Positions 24,901-31,166 of a stretch of DNA of 35,084 nucleotides are shown in pieces; position 1 is the stretch's first letter, and every line of letters starts with the position of its first letter. The position numbers were made by a program, and so were the translations under genes. Below the pieces are notes generated by a model. It did no database searches. It saw only the letters and a list, made by a program, of their open reading frames with translations, and was not told where the DNA came from. The DNA comes from Tubiluchus corallicola (Eukaryota; Priapulida; Priapulimorpha; Priapulimorphida; Tubiluchidae), in contig JAQGDQ010001548.1 of assembly GCA_030141605.1 (NCBI GenBank), positions 1 through 35,084 on the forward strand. Reading direction: 5' to 3'.

Positions 24901-26377
24901 TAGCCACCCATGATTTTCCTACTTAAATTGTGTAATTACAATTTCTTATTTAAAATATAATTATCTTGATAAGATAATAACAATGGATATTTTAACAATG
25001 GATTATCAATGAGACGAATCTTTATTATCAATTCAATTCAAGTAGTATTTATTAACTTAGCACAATTCAATTATCATATCAGCATAAGGTTGCCACAGAT
25101 GTCCTGATTTTTCTAGAATTGTCAAGTGTGCCACTTTTTCTAATCTGTCCCAGATTTTAGTGATAGCTTTCCCGGAGCTTCAGAAACATAAAAACAATGT
25201 AATACATGAAGAAAACATGTGCTCAGGTTTCCCGGAGCTTCAGAAACATAAAACAATGTAATACATGAAGAAAACATGTGCTCAGGTTTCCCGGAGCTTC
25301 AGAAACATAAAACAATGTAATACATGAAGAAAACATGTGCTCAGGTTGTTTAGCATTGATGCCACGGTCAAGTAGCTTGACCTACAGTTTTCATGACTCA
25401 TTGGTCAGTTACATTTTAAGCTGCTTCACAGTTGACCAGTGCAAACAATATTAATTTATCATCATCGGTCGGCTTCTGTCTTATTTTCATGCACAGCATT
25501 TATTTTAATGCTGCTATGAACTTAAAAGAAATATAAAAAACAAAAATCATGTATACCTGCCTAATTAAACCTTTTAAATCTAATTAACACCTGATTTAAC
25601 ATTTATGCTGTTGGATTCTGTGTTACAAGGAGGAAATCTTAGGTCTGCTCTGTCATGCTGGGCTGGTAGCTTAGGTGTTAGAGTGTGGGAGTACTATTTC
25701 CAGGTCTAGGGTTCAAATCCCAACTAGTCTACAATTTTTCAGTCTCATTTCTCCAACTCATTACAAACAATAGATATAATTGGTAAAATAAACCACAAAT
25801 AGTTTATAAAGATTCTGGCAATCGCAGTTATAGTTAATTACTAAGTAAACTTTGTTGAGTAAAATAATATCTGAAGATTTGTTGGACTCAAAATTATGAT
25901 ACTAAAGTAAAGATTGCTTCAATTAGCATGTAGATCATGACAAACATCATTAATCCAGTAAAAAACTATTGTATACTACCACTAGTTATATCAATGCTAA
26001 TGATCTTAGTTTACAGTATGGTTTCTGCTCGACAGTAGCAACAAAACCAAGTGAAAATGCACTCCTCCCACTAAGAAAGCTTACGAAAAGATTCAATCAC
26101 CCAATTTCCCTCTTCCTCCCTAACTAACTTGTGCCTAATTTTTGAATATGGCATCAAACAGCCCAATAAATTGGTACGAGAGTATGGTAAATAAAAATTG
26201 GTTAACCGTGTGTACTTACTTTTCAGAATGCATAGTGAAAAAATAAACGTGCAGGCATTCAACGGTTATTACCTTTTTAATATTGTAGATTCTAGTAAGC
26301 ATCCCTATTCCCCTGTCGTTCAAAATTGTCAGTTTCTCAGCCAGTTTCTGCTGGCTAACATTTACAGACCTCGCCAT
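890..26377 (-). CDS. NCKAP1: NCKAP1 / Nap1 / HEM (WAVE complex subunit), exons 1-15, 3' part outside the window
   Basis: Fifteen exons, 1,491 nt or 497 codons, were assembled by eye from splice signals and by comparison with remembered human NCKAP1 and fly Hem. Each junction keeps phase and rebuilds conserved family sequence, for example [25 protein letters not shown] and [19 protein letters not shown]. The family protein is about 1,130 residues, so this is roughly the first 44%; the last exon here ends at [13 protein letters not shown]1 pairs with CYFIP/Sra1 and scaffolds the WAVE-Abi-HSPC300 module that links Rac to Arp2/3 actin branching at the plasma membrane. Invertebrates usually have one gene, so this is the common orthologue of NCKAP1 and NCKAP1L. 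No frameshift or internal stop was seen. Introns are 219 to about 3,180 bp and carry nearly all the minisatellites in the window. Confidence 0.96.
1009..2516. repeat. 51-bp minisatellite, about 29 copies (NCKAP1 intron 14)
   Basis: The unit contains ATGTTTAAGATACGTTACTA and CACAATTCAATCCTG. Copies differ by scattered substitutions, and one truncated unit lies at 2341-2355. The unit is 17 codons long and stop-free in one frame, which makes a 438-residue open frame that I regard as spurious. The array fills most of the 1,677-bp intron and ends about 60 bp from the exon 15 acceptor. Confidence 0.97.
2626..2707 (-). CDS. NCKAP1: NCKAP1 exon 14
   Basis: The acceptor is TTATTTTAG|CGA and the donor CAAG|GTATCA, giving 82 nt that end in phase 1. 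The peptide includes [19 protein letters not shown], aligning with PEDESIIMSSFVNTM of the human protein. Confidence 0.94.
2780..3152 (+). mobile_element. Unclassified TIR element, copy 1
   Basis: It begins CCTTTTCACAGTT and ends ACCGTGAAAAGG, giving imperfect terminal inverted repeats about 373 bp apart. Copies lie at 10470-10823 (same orientation) and 23290-23557 (opposite, one end lost), sharing internal blocks such as CAGACTAATGCATAATTA. I could not settle the target duplication, so I give no superfamily. A short open frame at 3036-3218 lies within it and is not considered a gene. Confidence 0.75.
3353..3452. repeat. Fragment resembling a pogo/Tigger terminus
   Basis: Repeated GCGCTTAACGAC, TTTTAACGACGCTTAA and GCACTTAACGACGC half-motifs resemble the sub-terminal repeats of Tigger-like MITEs. 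No matching second end was found, so it is a fragment or a diverged copy. Confidence 0.4.
3792..4420. repeat. 72-bp minisatellite, about 9 copies (NCKAP1 intron 13)
   Basis: Copies of TGATAACAGTAAAATAAACC occur at 72-bp spacing (3794, 3866, 3937, 4009, 4081, 4153, 4225, 4297, about 4368). The unit is 24 codons, giving a stop-free minus-strand frame of 153 residues that I regard as spurious. A degenerate first unit starts about 15 nt after the exon 13 donor but does not include it. Confidence 0.96.
4434..4525 (-). CDS. NCKAP1: NCKAP1 exon 13
   Basis: The acceptor is TTTCCAG|CT and the donor CAG|GTTAGT, giving 92 nt that end in phase 0. The peptide [20 protein letters not shown] continues to [10 protein letters not shown], a family signature. 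The 72-bp array begins about 15 nt into the following intron. Confidence 0.97.
4745..4785 (-). CDS. NCKAP1: NCKAP1 exon 12 (41-nt small exon)
   Basis: The acceptor is TTCTTCAG|A and the donor AAGAG|GTTAGT. The 41 nt give (R)[13 protein letters not shown] plus one base, matching the fly and human ELLF/ELIF-MEELRA segment. It is too short to stand out as an open frame; phase and homology on both sides support it. Confidence 0.93.
5131..5585. mobile_element. piggyBac-like MITE
   Basis: The termini CCCTTTCATACCC and GGACTGAAAGGG are flanked by TTAA on each side (5127-5130 and 5586-5589), the piggyBac target duplication. It is 455 bp and non-coding. Two copies of the near-palindrome GTATCCCGTGGGATAC lie inside, at 5147-5162 and 5439-5454. 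Confidence 0.75.
5586..6001. other. NCKAP1 intron 11 remainder; nothing identified
   Basis: Non-coding. A short open frame at 5601-5852 has no recognisable content; a GC-richer patch at 5755-5815 may be an old repeat. No other structure seen. Confidence 0.5.
6002..6389. mobile_element. Possible hAT-like MITE
   Basis: The ends CAGTGGCTTAGCA and (complement) CAGTGGCGTAGCA form short inverted repeats of a type common in hAT elements. The flanking 8-mers do not match, so the call is tentative. Confidence 0.45.
6430..6470. repeat. Two-copy short tandem repeat
   Basis: Two neighbouring copies of a unit containing GCCCCCGGTTTGATTAC lie about 20 bp from the exon 11 donor side of the intron. Confidence 0.7.
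6501..6622 (-). CDS. NCKAP1: NCKAP1 exon 11
   Basis: The acceptor is ATTTCAG|GCA and the donor GACAG|GTGTGT, giving 122 nt that end in phase 2. The peptide [20 protein letters not shown] matches [20 protein letters not shown]; the following [18 protein letters not shown] is variable in the family. Confidence 0.95.
6790..7921. repeat. 31-bp minisatellite, about 36 copies (NCKAP1 intron 10)
   Basis: The purine-rich unit contains GGAAAAGGAACCAGGAAAG followed by AAATGGGTGCAT. Because 31 is not a multiple of 3 and the unit has no stop on either strand, long frames are open in all six phases. The apparent proteins of up to 301 residues are therefore a by-product. Variants (GTGAAA, CTAGG, GGCTGC) are distributed non-randomly along the array. 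Confidence 0.98.
8259..8355 (-). CDS. NCKAP1: NCKAP1 exon 10
   Basis: The acceptor is ATTATACAG|G and the donor AAAA|GTTTGT (a weak match to consensus), giving 97 nt. The peptide [20 protein letters not shown] continues to [12 protein letters not shown], nearly identical to fly and human in its second half. Confidence 0.96.
8431..8700. repeat. GAT/GAC-rich low-complexity tract (NCKAP1 intron 9)
   Basis: Imperfect (GATGAY)n with AATGACGAC interruptions runs for about 270 bp, starting about 75 bp upstream of the exon 10 acceptor. The Asp- and Met-rich or Ile- and Val-rich translations are artefacts. Confidence 0.95.
8701..9417. other. NCKAP1 intron 9, unique part
   Basis: Non-coding. Contains a short duplicated stretch TTTACTTTAGTAATAAAGAT at 9237-9286. 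No gene or known element recognised. Confidence 0.55.
9418..10405 (-). repeat. 66-bp array built from the exon 9 end plus its splice donor, 15 donor copies
   Basis: The unit has 28 nt identical except for one base to the 3' end of NCKAP1 exon 9 (GCCGCACAGCAGAGTGC at its end) and then 38 nt of intron starting GTAAGTACACAAGC. The copy nearest the exon is the real donor (10377/10378). Of the other 14, ten keep GTAAGT and four (near 9728, 10057, 10187, 10312) have lost the G at +1. Another frame is open for 269 residues because the unit is 22 codons; in the exon frame each donor is followed by TAA. Confidence 0.95.
10378..10434 (-). CDS. NCKAP1: NCKAP1 exon 9 (57 nt; source of the intron 9 array)
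   Basis: The acceptor is ATCTTGCAG|G and the donor AGTGC|GTAAGT, giving 57 nt. Joined with exons 8 and 10 it reads [20 protein letters not shown], aligning with the human [20 protein letters not shown]. The last 28 nt of this exon, with the donor, are copied through the 66-bp array that follows it. In the exon frame, reading through the donor gives TAA at once (GCG TAA), so only splicing at this donor, or upstream of it, avoids truncation. On the other side, an unclassified repeat ends 35 bp upstream of the acceptor. Confidence 0.92.
10470..10823 (+). mobile_element. Unclassified TIR element, copy 2
   Basis: Starts CCCTTTCATAGTTTCACAG and ends AACTGTGAAAAGG, with internal blocks shared with 2780-3152. 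It sits 35 bp upstream of the exon 9 acceptor in gene orientation, so the branch point of intron 8 may lie inside it. Confidence 0.7.
11145..11340 (-). mobile_element. 5S-rRNA-derived SINE, internally deleted copy
   Basis: On the minus strand, 11339-11259 carries about 81 nt of 5S rRNA sequence, including GATCACCGAAGTTAAGCAAC, TTAGTACTTGGATGGGTGAC and GGTGCTGTAGGC; the 5' part of the 5S is missing. It is followed by a body (ATGCCCACACTGTAT, CGACACTAGGCGGAGGAGCT, CCATTGTCTTCCGAGACAG) shared with 32670-33073. Compared with that copy about 265 bp is missing between two GCAGCTCC-like motifs. It starts 35 bp after the exon 8 donor. Confidence 0.8.
11259..11339 (-). rRNA. Partial 5S rRNA-like sequence (SINE head, not a functional gene)
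   Basis: The 3' two thirds of a 5S gene are readable, including the box C region GGATGGGTGACCGCCT with one later substitution (CTAGGAATA). The first 40 or so bases are absent and no T-run terminator follows, so it is a retrotransposon head or pseudogene. Confidence 0.75.
11374..11527 (-). CDS. NCKAP1: NCKAP1 exon 8
   Basis: The acceptor is GATTTAG|TT and the donor AAAGG|GTGAGT, giving 154 nt. The peptide (F)[18 protein letters not shown] continues to [20 protein letters not shown]. This segment is more divergent than its neighbours, but LFRDEV and the FGF start are family-typical and the phases fit on both sides. Confidence 0.93.
11807..11990. repeat. 61-bp tandem repeat, 3 copies (NCKAP1 intron 7)
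   Basis: Three copies, spaced 61 bp, contain ACTCAGGTAAAGAACTGCAT and CTAAAGGTTTGAAAT. The motif CAG|GTAAAG looks like a splice donor but on the plus strand, opposite to the gene. Confidence 0.92.
12420..13447. repeat. 43-bp minisatellite with higher-order structure, about 24 copies (NCKAP1 intron 7)
   Basis: Units contain CAGTCTGTCGCACAC and GTGAACGTGAAGAAGT. Types ending TACACTATGGGCC, TGTACTAACGGTC and TGTACTATGGGCC recur in a patterned order. The array abuts a tRNA-like SINE head at 13449-13525 whose flank contains the same CACGTTCACGGTGTGCGACA, so the array may have grown from the SINE body. Confidence 0.95.
13449..13525 (-). mobile_element. tRNA-derived SINE head
   Basis: On the minus strand, TAGTCTAGTGG fits the pol III A box and GAGTTCGAACC the B box, about 30 bp apart. 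The 5' and 3' ends do not form a 7-bp acceptor stem and no CCA-adjacent stem is seen, so it is a tRNA-like SINE head or tRNA pseudogene rather than a tRNA gene. It lies about 95 bp after the exon 7 donor. Confidence 0.65.
13618..13804 (-). CDS. NCKAP1: NCKAP1 exon 7
   Basis: The acceptor is TTTTTAG|CTT and the donor CGTAT|GTAAGT, giving 187 nt that end in phase 1. The peptide includes [19 protein letters not shown] and [17 protein letters not shown]. The donor is chosen over GTATGT four bases upstream because the phase-1 T joins TT of exon 8 to restore the conserved Phe. Confidence 0.95.
13941..13974 (-). other. Hammerhead-ribozyme-like motif (possible Penelope-like element remnant)
   Basis: The minus strand reads CTGATGA, then CTCC-GAGA-GGA as a small hairpin, then CGAAAA. 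This is the order of conserved hammerhead core boxes (CUGANGA, stem II, GAAA) seen in Penelope-like element termini. Helix II has an imperfect base (A opposite C with a bulged C), and I could not find the helix III partner and cleavage triplet. Confidence 0.35.
14067..14173. repeat. Inverted repeat with 35-bp arms
   Basis: TACAATGTCAGTAAAAT at 14067 onward and its complement ending at 14173 form 35-bp arms with two mismatches and a 37-bp loop (14102-14138). It could be a hairpin or a small fold-back element. Confidence 0.8.
14270..15565. repeat. 38-bp minisatellite, about 34 copies (NCKAP1 intron 6)
   Basis: The AT-rich unit contains ATCGTAAATTATCGATTAGT and GTATAGTCTCTTTTTTG. Variants include TTTTTGG for TTTTTTG, ATGGTCTC and TATAGATT. 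A run of variant units near 14671 recurs near 15203, 532 bp (14 units) later, showing a block duplication inside the array. Confidence 0.97.
15566..16118. other. NCKAP1 intron 6 remainder; possible LINE 3' end
   Basis: The stretch ends AATAAATTCATAATTCATAA with a short repeated tail at 15992-16015, which resembles the 3' end of a non-LTR retrotransposon. No readable reverse transcriptase fragment was found. Confidence 0.3.
16119..16209 (-). CDS. NCKAP1: NCKAP1 exon 6
   Basis: The acceptor is TTTGCAG|T and the donor AAG|GTAAGT, giving 91 nt. The first base completes a Ser codon split from exon 5. The peptide [20 protein letters not shown] continues to [11 protein letters not shown], matching the family segment PRLGQMIVDYENPLKK. 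Confidence 0.95.
16510..16519. repeat. C homopolymer, about 10 bp
   Basis: A run of ten C lies in intron 5. No other feature is attached to it. Confidence 0.9.
16807..17246. mobile_element. pogo/Tigger-type MITE
   Basis: The ends CAGTATTCCCTCGC and (complement) CAGTGCTCCCTCAG are flanked by TA (805-806 and 17247-17248 in window numbering 16805-16806). Sub-terminal repeats TTCGCGGTTCA and TTATCGCGG occur at both ends. The terminus is very like widely distributed Tigger-type non-autonomous elements of animals. It has no transposase. Confidence 0.82.
17393..17982. mobile_element. MITE, CCGTATATAC family, diverged copy C
   Basis: The termini CCGTATATACC and GAGTATATACGG are flanked by TA (17391-17392 and 17983-17984). 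Sub-terminal motifs are GTACAAGTCGACC instead of the GCATATAAGCCGACC of copies A and B, so it is a separate subfamily. Its right end is 10 nt from the exon 5 donor. An open frame at 17436-17705 is internal to the element. Confidence 0.78.
17995..18137 (-). CDS. NCKAP1: NCKAP1 exon 5
   Basis: The acceptor is TGCTTTTCAG|ACG and the donor AACAG|GTGGGT, giving 143 nt that end in phase 2. The peptide includes [19 protein letters not shown] and [20 protein letters not shown]. Only 10 nt of intron separate the donor from the TA target duplication of a MITE at 17393-17982. Confidence 0.96.
18276..18379. repeat. 24-bp tandem repeat, about 4.5 copies
   Basis: The unit is AATGTAGCCACGAGTAGGCC followed by TATA, with one A-to-G variant. 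It lies in NCKAP1 intron 4. Confidence 0.93.
18412..18893. mobile_element. hAT (Charlie-like) MITE
   Basis: The ends CGGGGGTGTGCAAATT and AATTTGCACACCCCTG are inverted repeats of the hAT CAGGGGTGTGCAAA type. Internal GGGCCGCA and GGCCACA motifs are also common in such elements. The flanking 8-mers agree only partly, so the duplication has decayed. The open frame at 18691-18894 is internal. Confidence 0.65.
19116..19172 (-). CDS. NCKAP1: NCKAP1 exon 4
   Basis: The acceptor is TTTGCATAG|GAT and the donor ATT|GTGAGT, giving 19 codons in phase 0/0. The peptide [19 protein letters not shown] matches the human DHVCELLNTIDVCQVFFDI segment. Confidence 0.94.
19382..19955 (+). repeat. Dispersed repeat, copy shared with 32353-33198
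   Basis: Collinear blocks shared with 32353-33198 include AGTTTCACGCTGCT/TAGCTTCACGCTGCT, TAGTGCTGAAAAC, TTATTGTCTACTGC and the end block ATAATGC...GTGGCC. The right copy is split by a SINE. Class unknown. Confidence 0.65.
20022..20423. mobile_element. hAT MITE with perfect 8-bp target duplication
   Basis: The termini TAGGGGTGAGCAT and ATGCTCACCCCTA are perfect inverted repeats, flanked by ACTGTAGG on both sides (20014-20021 and 20424-20431). The 402-bp interior is full of ATTCGAATTCGA-type motifs on both strands. The 8-bp duplication and GGGG terminus place it in the hAT superfamily. Confidence 0.88.
20716..20808 (-). CDS. NCKAP1: NCKAP1 exon 3
   Basis: The acceptor is TTTCTACAG|AGC and the donor AAG|GTACTG, giving 31 codons in phase 0/0. 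The stretch [20 protein letters not shown] is one of the best conserved segments of the family. Confidence 0.95.
21243..21265. repeat. (CAGT)n microsatellite
   Basis: About five to six perfect CAGT units lie in NCKAP1 intron 2. Confidence 0.9.
21428..21847. mobile_element. pogo-type MITE
   Basis: The ends CAGTCAACCCTCGTTAAACC and (complement) CAGTCGACCCTCGTTAAACC are flanked by TA (21426-21427, 21848-21849). Nested TTATCCGATAT motifs occur near both ends. The 91-residue open frame at 21602-21877 is inside it and shows no transposase motif. Confidence 0.85.
22330..22480 (+). repeat. Dispersed repeat, inverted partner of 30690-30830
   Basis: GCCAATGTCAGTC, GCAGAAATAAAGATCAGTGG and AATGCCTCTCAGAGACAC recur in complement at 30690-30830. 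A short frame ends here at 22475, but the partner copy does not keep it, so coding is not supported. Confidence 0.65.
22671..23098 (-). mobile_element. MITE, CCGTATATACTCGC family, copy B
   Basis: Perfect terminal repeats with TA on both sides (22669-22670, 23099-23100). The sequence is the reverse complement of copy A at 287-736 with small indels (428 versus 450 bp), suggesting recent mobility. Confidence 0.86.
23290..23557 (-). mobile_element. Unclassified TIR element, copy 3 (truncated)
   Basis: Starts CCTTTTCACAGTTTTG and runs through TTATGCATTAGTCTGTG to CATGGGCTGCGAGG, the complement order of copies 1 and 2. The far terminus is missing. Confidence 0.65.
23560..23992. other. NCKAP1 intron 2, possible LINE 3' remnant
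   Basis: ATGTAATAATAATAAACTAAAAAAA at 23858 onward (quoted in part: AATAATAATAAACTAA) resembles a non-LTR 3' tail. Nothing else recognised. Confidence 0.25.
23993..24103 (-). CDS. NCKAP1: NCKAP1 exon 2
   Basis: The acceptor is ATTTCAG|GCC and the donor ATT|GTAAGT, giving 37 codons in phase 0/0. The peptide starts [20 protein letters not shown] and includes [12 protein letters not shown], aligning with ACGDPKAKP and KFIVRKFP of the vertebrate protein. Confidence 0.95.
25168..25346. repeat. 60-bp tandem repeat, 3 copies
   Basis: The units start TTTCCCGGAGCTTCAGAAAC and end GAAAACATGTGCTCAGG at 25168, 25228 and 25287. Copies differ by one A in an A-run only, so it is young. Confidence 0.95.
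25660..25732 (+). mobile_element. tRNA-like SINE head
   Basis: TAGCTTAGGTG fits the A box and GGTTCAAATCC the B box, 30-35 bp apart. The acceptor stem does not close, so it is a SINE head or tRNA pseudogene rather than a tRNA gene. Confidence 0.6.
26273..26377 (-). CDS. NCKAP1: NCKAP1 exon 1 (start codon)
   Basis: The 35 codons run from ATG at 26377-26375 to an AAG|GTAATA donor. The peptide begins [16 protein letters not shown] and ends [10 protein letters not shown], matching the family N-terminus almost residue for residue. The start is chosen because human and fly proteins begin at the same place (MSRS/MARP). The exon ends in phase 0. A pyrimidine-rich AG (TTCTCAG) lies 25 nt upstream of the ATG, so the 5' UTR may itself be spliced with acceptor near 26402; that part is inference. 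Confidence 0.95.
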
Positions 26378-28200
26378 ATTCAGGAAGGTGAATTCTTACA
26401 GCCTGAGAAGAGTGAACATGTGATTATTTGGCGCCGAGTAATACGTATGTGAAAAACCATTTACGCTTGCAACTTAAAGTCCATTTTCCTTAAAAATTAC
26501 ATGCCAAAACTACAAAAACTCCCAAATTTTGTAAAACTAAAAACTGTTTTGACCGGAAACAGCGAATTTCGATAATCTAGACGCACGAAAATGTGGTCCC
26601 GGTATTTTCCTCTTGTTTCAACGCCATAAATAATTTGTCAGTAAGTTTACTAAGTTAGATTAGAATTAGATTAGTAATTTATTTTTCTCCATAAATTCAC
26701 ATTAGTTTAACCATAAAATATACAAAAATACAAATAAACATAGGAGAAAGGGTGGCGAAAAACCAAATGTTAGCAAGTCAACCACCCTTTTCAGAAAGAC
26801 AAGTAAACAACATGGCGCTAATGACAGAAAGAAAAAACTATGAAAAATACATAAACATCCATAAATATAAAAAATATGACAATAAAAATACAAAAACCAA
26901 TCATTCCTAACAAAAGTCTAGAGTAAATTAATCAAATAGATGTAAATGCCATGAAAACATGAGGACGTGATCAATAAACGTGCAAAAGGTGAACTAGCAA
27001 GTGGAAACATTTGCCCCTTCCAGTGAGGGATAATGTGTGATCATTTGTCTTAAAGGACTTACATATTCCCAGAAATTGGAAAAATTAGATCTATATCGGG
27101 TTTACTGATGTTGACACAAACCAGTTTTTTAAACTCAATTACATGAGCACACTGTGCTATTTTTCAAGTATAGTGTTAATACCGAAAGGTATACAATAGT
27201 TTTCTCAAGCTGAAGAGGCTATGGGGAACTCATTACCAGAATCATTAGTATATAAATATAGATTGCTATTTTATAGACAATAGATTTATAGATTTATTGT
27301 ATACAATGTCAATGTGTACATGTGTACACGTACATGTACATACAGTATGCCACAATATGTAACATAAAAAAATTATAAATCATCAGCACATGAAGACATA
27401 TCAAGTCAACACTATAAGAAAACTTTTGCAGTGTTAACTTAATGAATGGCATGAATGAAAAAAGAAAATGGATGAAAGTTATTGAAGGGAATGGTATATA
27501 CATAATTTTTAATATTTAGATGATATCAAAGTGGGATTGGCATGTGCAAGCCGAGACCTACCGAATGTCAAAATTAAAAAAGGCAAATTTCTCACACATG
27601 GTCAAAAACACGAGAAAACATATACAAAAACTTATGGTAACATGGCCAAATGAGAGGGCAACATACACTACAGGGTCCTTTACAAGCCTCTATTTTAAAA
27701 AATTATTTAGCAAATTTCGACTAGAGTTGGATTAGCAAACTATATGTCTGTACCACCATTTTACACCTAAGATACTTGATGAAATATTTCACAATTTTTT
27801 TTTACAAAACTTTGCAAATCTTTTTAGCAGTCAACTAACAATACAAATTTTTTTCCTGTTGGTTTCAGGCTGCTTACGCGATAAAAATTCCTGATTACTA
27901 TTGTCGACGGTAAATTTTGTGTTGTGGTCGTGTGAGAGTATAGAAAACATAGGTTACGAAACGCACAGTGCGTGATGACGTCATCGAATTATGCGTTTAA
28001 GTACACAATTTCAGACTTTTAGGTAGCTGTCAACTAAAAAATATAACTTCAGAATAATCTGTTTTCATCTACGAAATTCAGCCGAAAATAGGCTTGTATT
28101 TGTCAGTAGACGAAAGATCGAACATTTGTTTTAATAGAAATGTCCGTATTCCGACCTCAAATTTGTAATAGCTCTGTGACATTCGCAATTTGATGTACGC
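26378..28200. other. Intergenic or 5' flank between the divergent genes
   Basis: This includes the NCKAP1 5' UTR and probably its promoter. Open frames here (26702-26893, 27309-27503, 27520-27735) show no recognisable family. Mostly AT-rich with no strong repeat. Confidence 0.55.
27974..27985. promoter_or_regulatory. CRE/ATF-like palindrome
   Basis: GATGACGTCATC is a perfect 12-bp palindrome with the TGACGTCA core bound by CREB/ATF factors. It lies about 470 bp before the putative first-exon donor of the plus-strand gene, in a locally CpG-richer stretch. Function is inferred from position. Confidence 0.4.
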
Positions 28201-28449
28201 ACGTCGAGTGTTATCTCCAAGAAGACATTTTGCAAAACAGCCTTCCGGTCGAGTCGGCTGCCTCGTTTGCGCTGATTATATTTCGTACAGAAATGTATTG
28301 TGTTTCATTTCGTAAACTTGGGTAACAGTATTGTTTACAAAGTTTGTCGCACTGGAAAACCGGTTACGTTGAACTGCTGCTTGGTTTTCGGTCGTAACGA
28401 AAGTGTCTGAAATGTGAATCTATCTTCCTACAACTGCATACTTATACAG
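28200..28449 (+). other. Probable noncoding first exon and promoter region of the CDK12/13-like gene
   Basis: From about 27900 CpG frequency rises against the AT-rich surroundings. The stretch ends ATACAG|GTAATG, a good splice donor at 28449/28450, with no conserved open frame. Splicing to the acceptor at 33280 would place it in the 5' UTR. The start is not defined. Confidence 0.4.
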
Positions 28450-30689
28450 GTAATGAATTTTCACAATTATAATAAACAAACATTTACTGGGTTAGTATTA
28501 CTAAACATGTCCACTAGAAAATAACTTAGGAAAGATTCAAATGGAATTTTTCTAAACCCCTTTTTCTGCTAAGTTATCGTTCGACGACCTTTTTCATAAT
28601 TTTTTCAGTTCGAGTCTAGGCATTCTTTATTTATATATGTAGTCACTACCAACATAGATAGAGACAGTAGTTAAAAGACTTTCAGTAGCATAAATAACTG
28701 GACCAAGAACCTGCTTTTGGCCTGTTTGAAATACCTAGATTTCTCCAAATATCTTCCTAACTCCTTTCTGAAATCATTTGTTGAATTTACATTGATTGCT
28801 TTCTTGAGAAGATTGTTCTATGTATTTTCCACCTGTTAAGTCAAACTATTTCTTTAAAAATTGGCGCAGTGATTGTCTAAATGATGTGCTATTATGGAAA
28901 ATGTAATTCTAATTAGTTACACAATATTTAGGTCAGTTGACTGAAGTAACTATGCAGGTCTTCATAGAGAGACTCCCGGAAATTGTGACATGGCTTTACA
29001 AAATTTGTTAACATCGCTACTTAGTTAGTATTTTCTTATACATTTGAACGTGGTATGTGTATAAACTATTGTTTACAAGTTAGTATACAGCTGACTAGGC
29101 ACATGTGAAGAAAGCTAGCTGATACTTTGAACAAGATTAACTTTGAATAGTACTTTGATAAAATTAAGCTACAAAGTATGTTCAGTTGTTTTTTTGCTTG
29201 GCATTATCTAATTGCTTTAACTGTTATCTGACGAACTTTATGAAAAACTTGTTACTGTGCAGTAATGCGCTAAAATATAGCATTTGCAAACTTCCCAACT
29301 TCAACAGATCTTTGTCAGAACTTCAACAGATCTTTGTCAGTTATAGTTATTATACTCTGAATTGATTCAACACAGCATAGGCAAATTATGTAAAAAGAGT
29401 TTCCCAACTTACTAACATTTATTACAGTAATTTTATGCTATCTATTTTTTACAGCTTGCATTGAAGATCATTTGCATTGCTGCTGTTGTATGTTATGGAG
29501 TTAACAGAGCAAGTCACAGGTCTGCTTGCTTTTGCTCGTGTGAGCTTGTAAATTATATAAATGCGGCGTAACTTGTTATAAATCAAATGAAATTAACAGA
29601 GACTGTCTTGTTTTTAATCGACTCCATATGTTCTTATTACTTTTCCGTATGACTTTGTTAACCATTTTGTAAATTAAGTTGAATAATTCTAGCTAAATAG
29701 GTGTAAACATTTCATTTCCATTCCTTTTTGATTTTACTTGTAGTCCTAACTTTTTTATAGTCAAGCTCAGCGGTTTTTTCTATTCACGTTTAATTCATGT
29801 AATTAAAGACATTTCAAGTACATCAGTTACTTCATCCTGTTTTTATTTCACACTCAGTCAATTTTACTGCACTGTGTTACCCCTTCCTATATTATTATTA
29901 TTATGTAAAAATTAATATAGCACCCTAAATATGTAAAAATACTCAGTTGCGCTTTACAATGAAAGATCCTACAAAGCCTAAAATAAATCATAAAACTATA
30001 TGCATTGTAAAGAAAAGTCTTGAAAATTTAAGTTAAAAAATCAATATAAAATCTAGTTAGCAAAACATAGGCAAAATTAAATGCATTTTAATGCCCATAC
30101 TCTAACTTGCATTACCTACCTTATTGATTGCACCATGGACACATAGTTTCCATGTTTCCATAGCACCTTATAAATGATATTTTGAAATGTGAATGAATAT
30201 AAATTAAGTTTCACATTGTGATGCAATTGTCAATGATTTCTTCAAATATTAGACAATTGCTTACATTTAGTCTGTAATGGGCTTACTTTTAGATAAATGT
30301 TTTAGGTAGTAGAATTATGCATAACATTGTGCAAACCTAGACATCAAGTGAAAATGTCTATTGTTACGTCTTTCTAATTTCTAGCTGTAGAATTGATATA
30401 GGTCGCCCACTTGCTATGATTTCTAATTTACACGTATAGTTTGGATTTTTATTTATCTAGTGGTTTATTTATTTTACTGAGATGATTTATTTATAAAATG
30501 AGTTTATGGAGAGTGAGAGAAGAAACTCCTCTTTTCTGTTATGTAACCCTCCAAAAACACTTTCAAAAATGCCTGTACATTTGATGCATGCAATAACTTA
30601 GGAAGAGAACCCAGACCAGAGGATGGCGCAAGCGGTCATAAAATTACGTCTATTGCTGTCATCATAAATCATAAGAAATTATACCATTG

Positions 30690-30830
30690 AGAGGTTTTAG
30701 TGTCTCTGAGAGGCATTTATGACAAATCTTCAAAAGTCTAAGTTCAATTTCATGTAAACCACTGACCTTTATTTCTGCAATATTTAAAAACTATAATAGA
30801 ATAGCGAAATCGACTGACATTGGCTGAATT
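30690..30830 (-). repeat. Dispersed repeat, inverted partner of 22330-22480
   Basis: GTGTCTCTGAGAGGCATTTA, CCACTGACCTTTATTTCTGC and GACTGACATTGGCTGAATTT occur in the same order as the complement of 22330-22480. Class unknown. Confidence 0.65.
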
Positions 30831-31166
30831 TATGAAAACGTACATCACTCTCGCAAGAAGATTTCTGGTACTTCCTGTTTTACCGCACAATTCACATTTC
30901 ACTGCATGTTTCACAGTTTCAAATATAAAAATTATCCAATAGTAACGAAGTTATAAGTTTAATTAATATTTTATTAATTAAAAATTCCATTTTTATATTC
31001 GCAGTAAATTTTTTTTAAGTATTGAACACAGGTTATAAGGAAGTTTGCAGCAGAAGCTATGTGCTTGTAGTATGACTTCGTTACTTTTGGAACCTTACTT
31101 GTGAAAAGTGTAGCTGTGCTTCAATGACATTAAGCGCTGAAATAAATGTCATGAAATTTGCATATA

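Larger units (their letters stand above)
24104..26272. other. NCKAP1 intron 1
   Basis: This 2.2-kb non-coding stretch holds a 60-bp x 3 tandem repeat, a tRNA-like SINE head and a short TTAGGG-like run at 24778-24792. No exon seen. Confidence 0.75.
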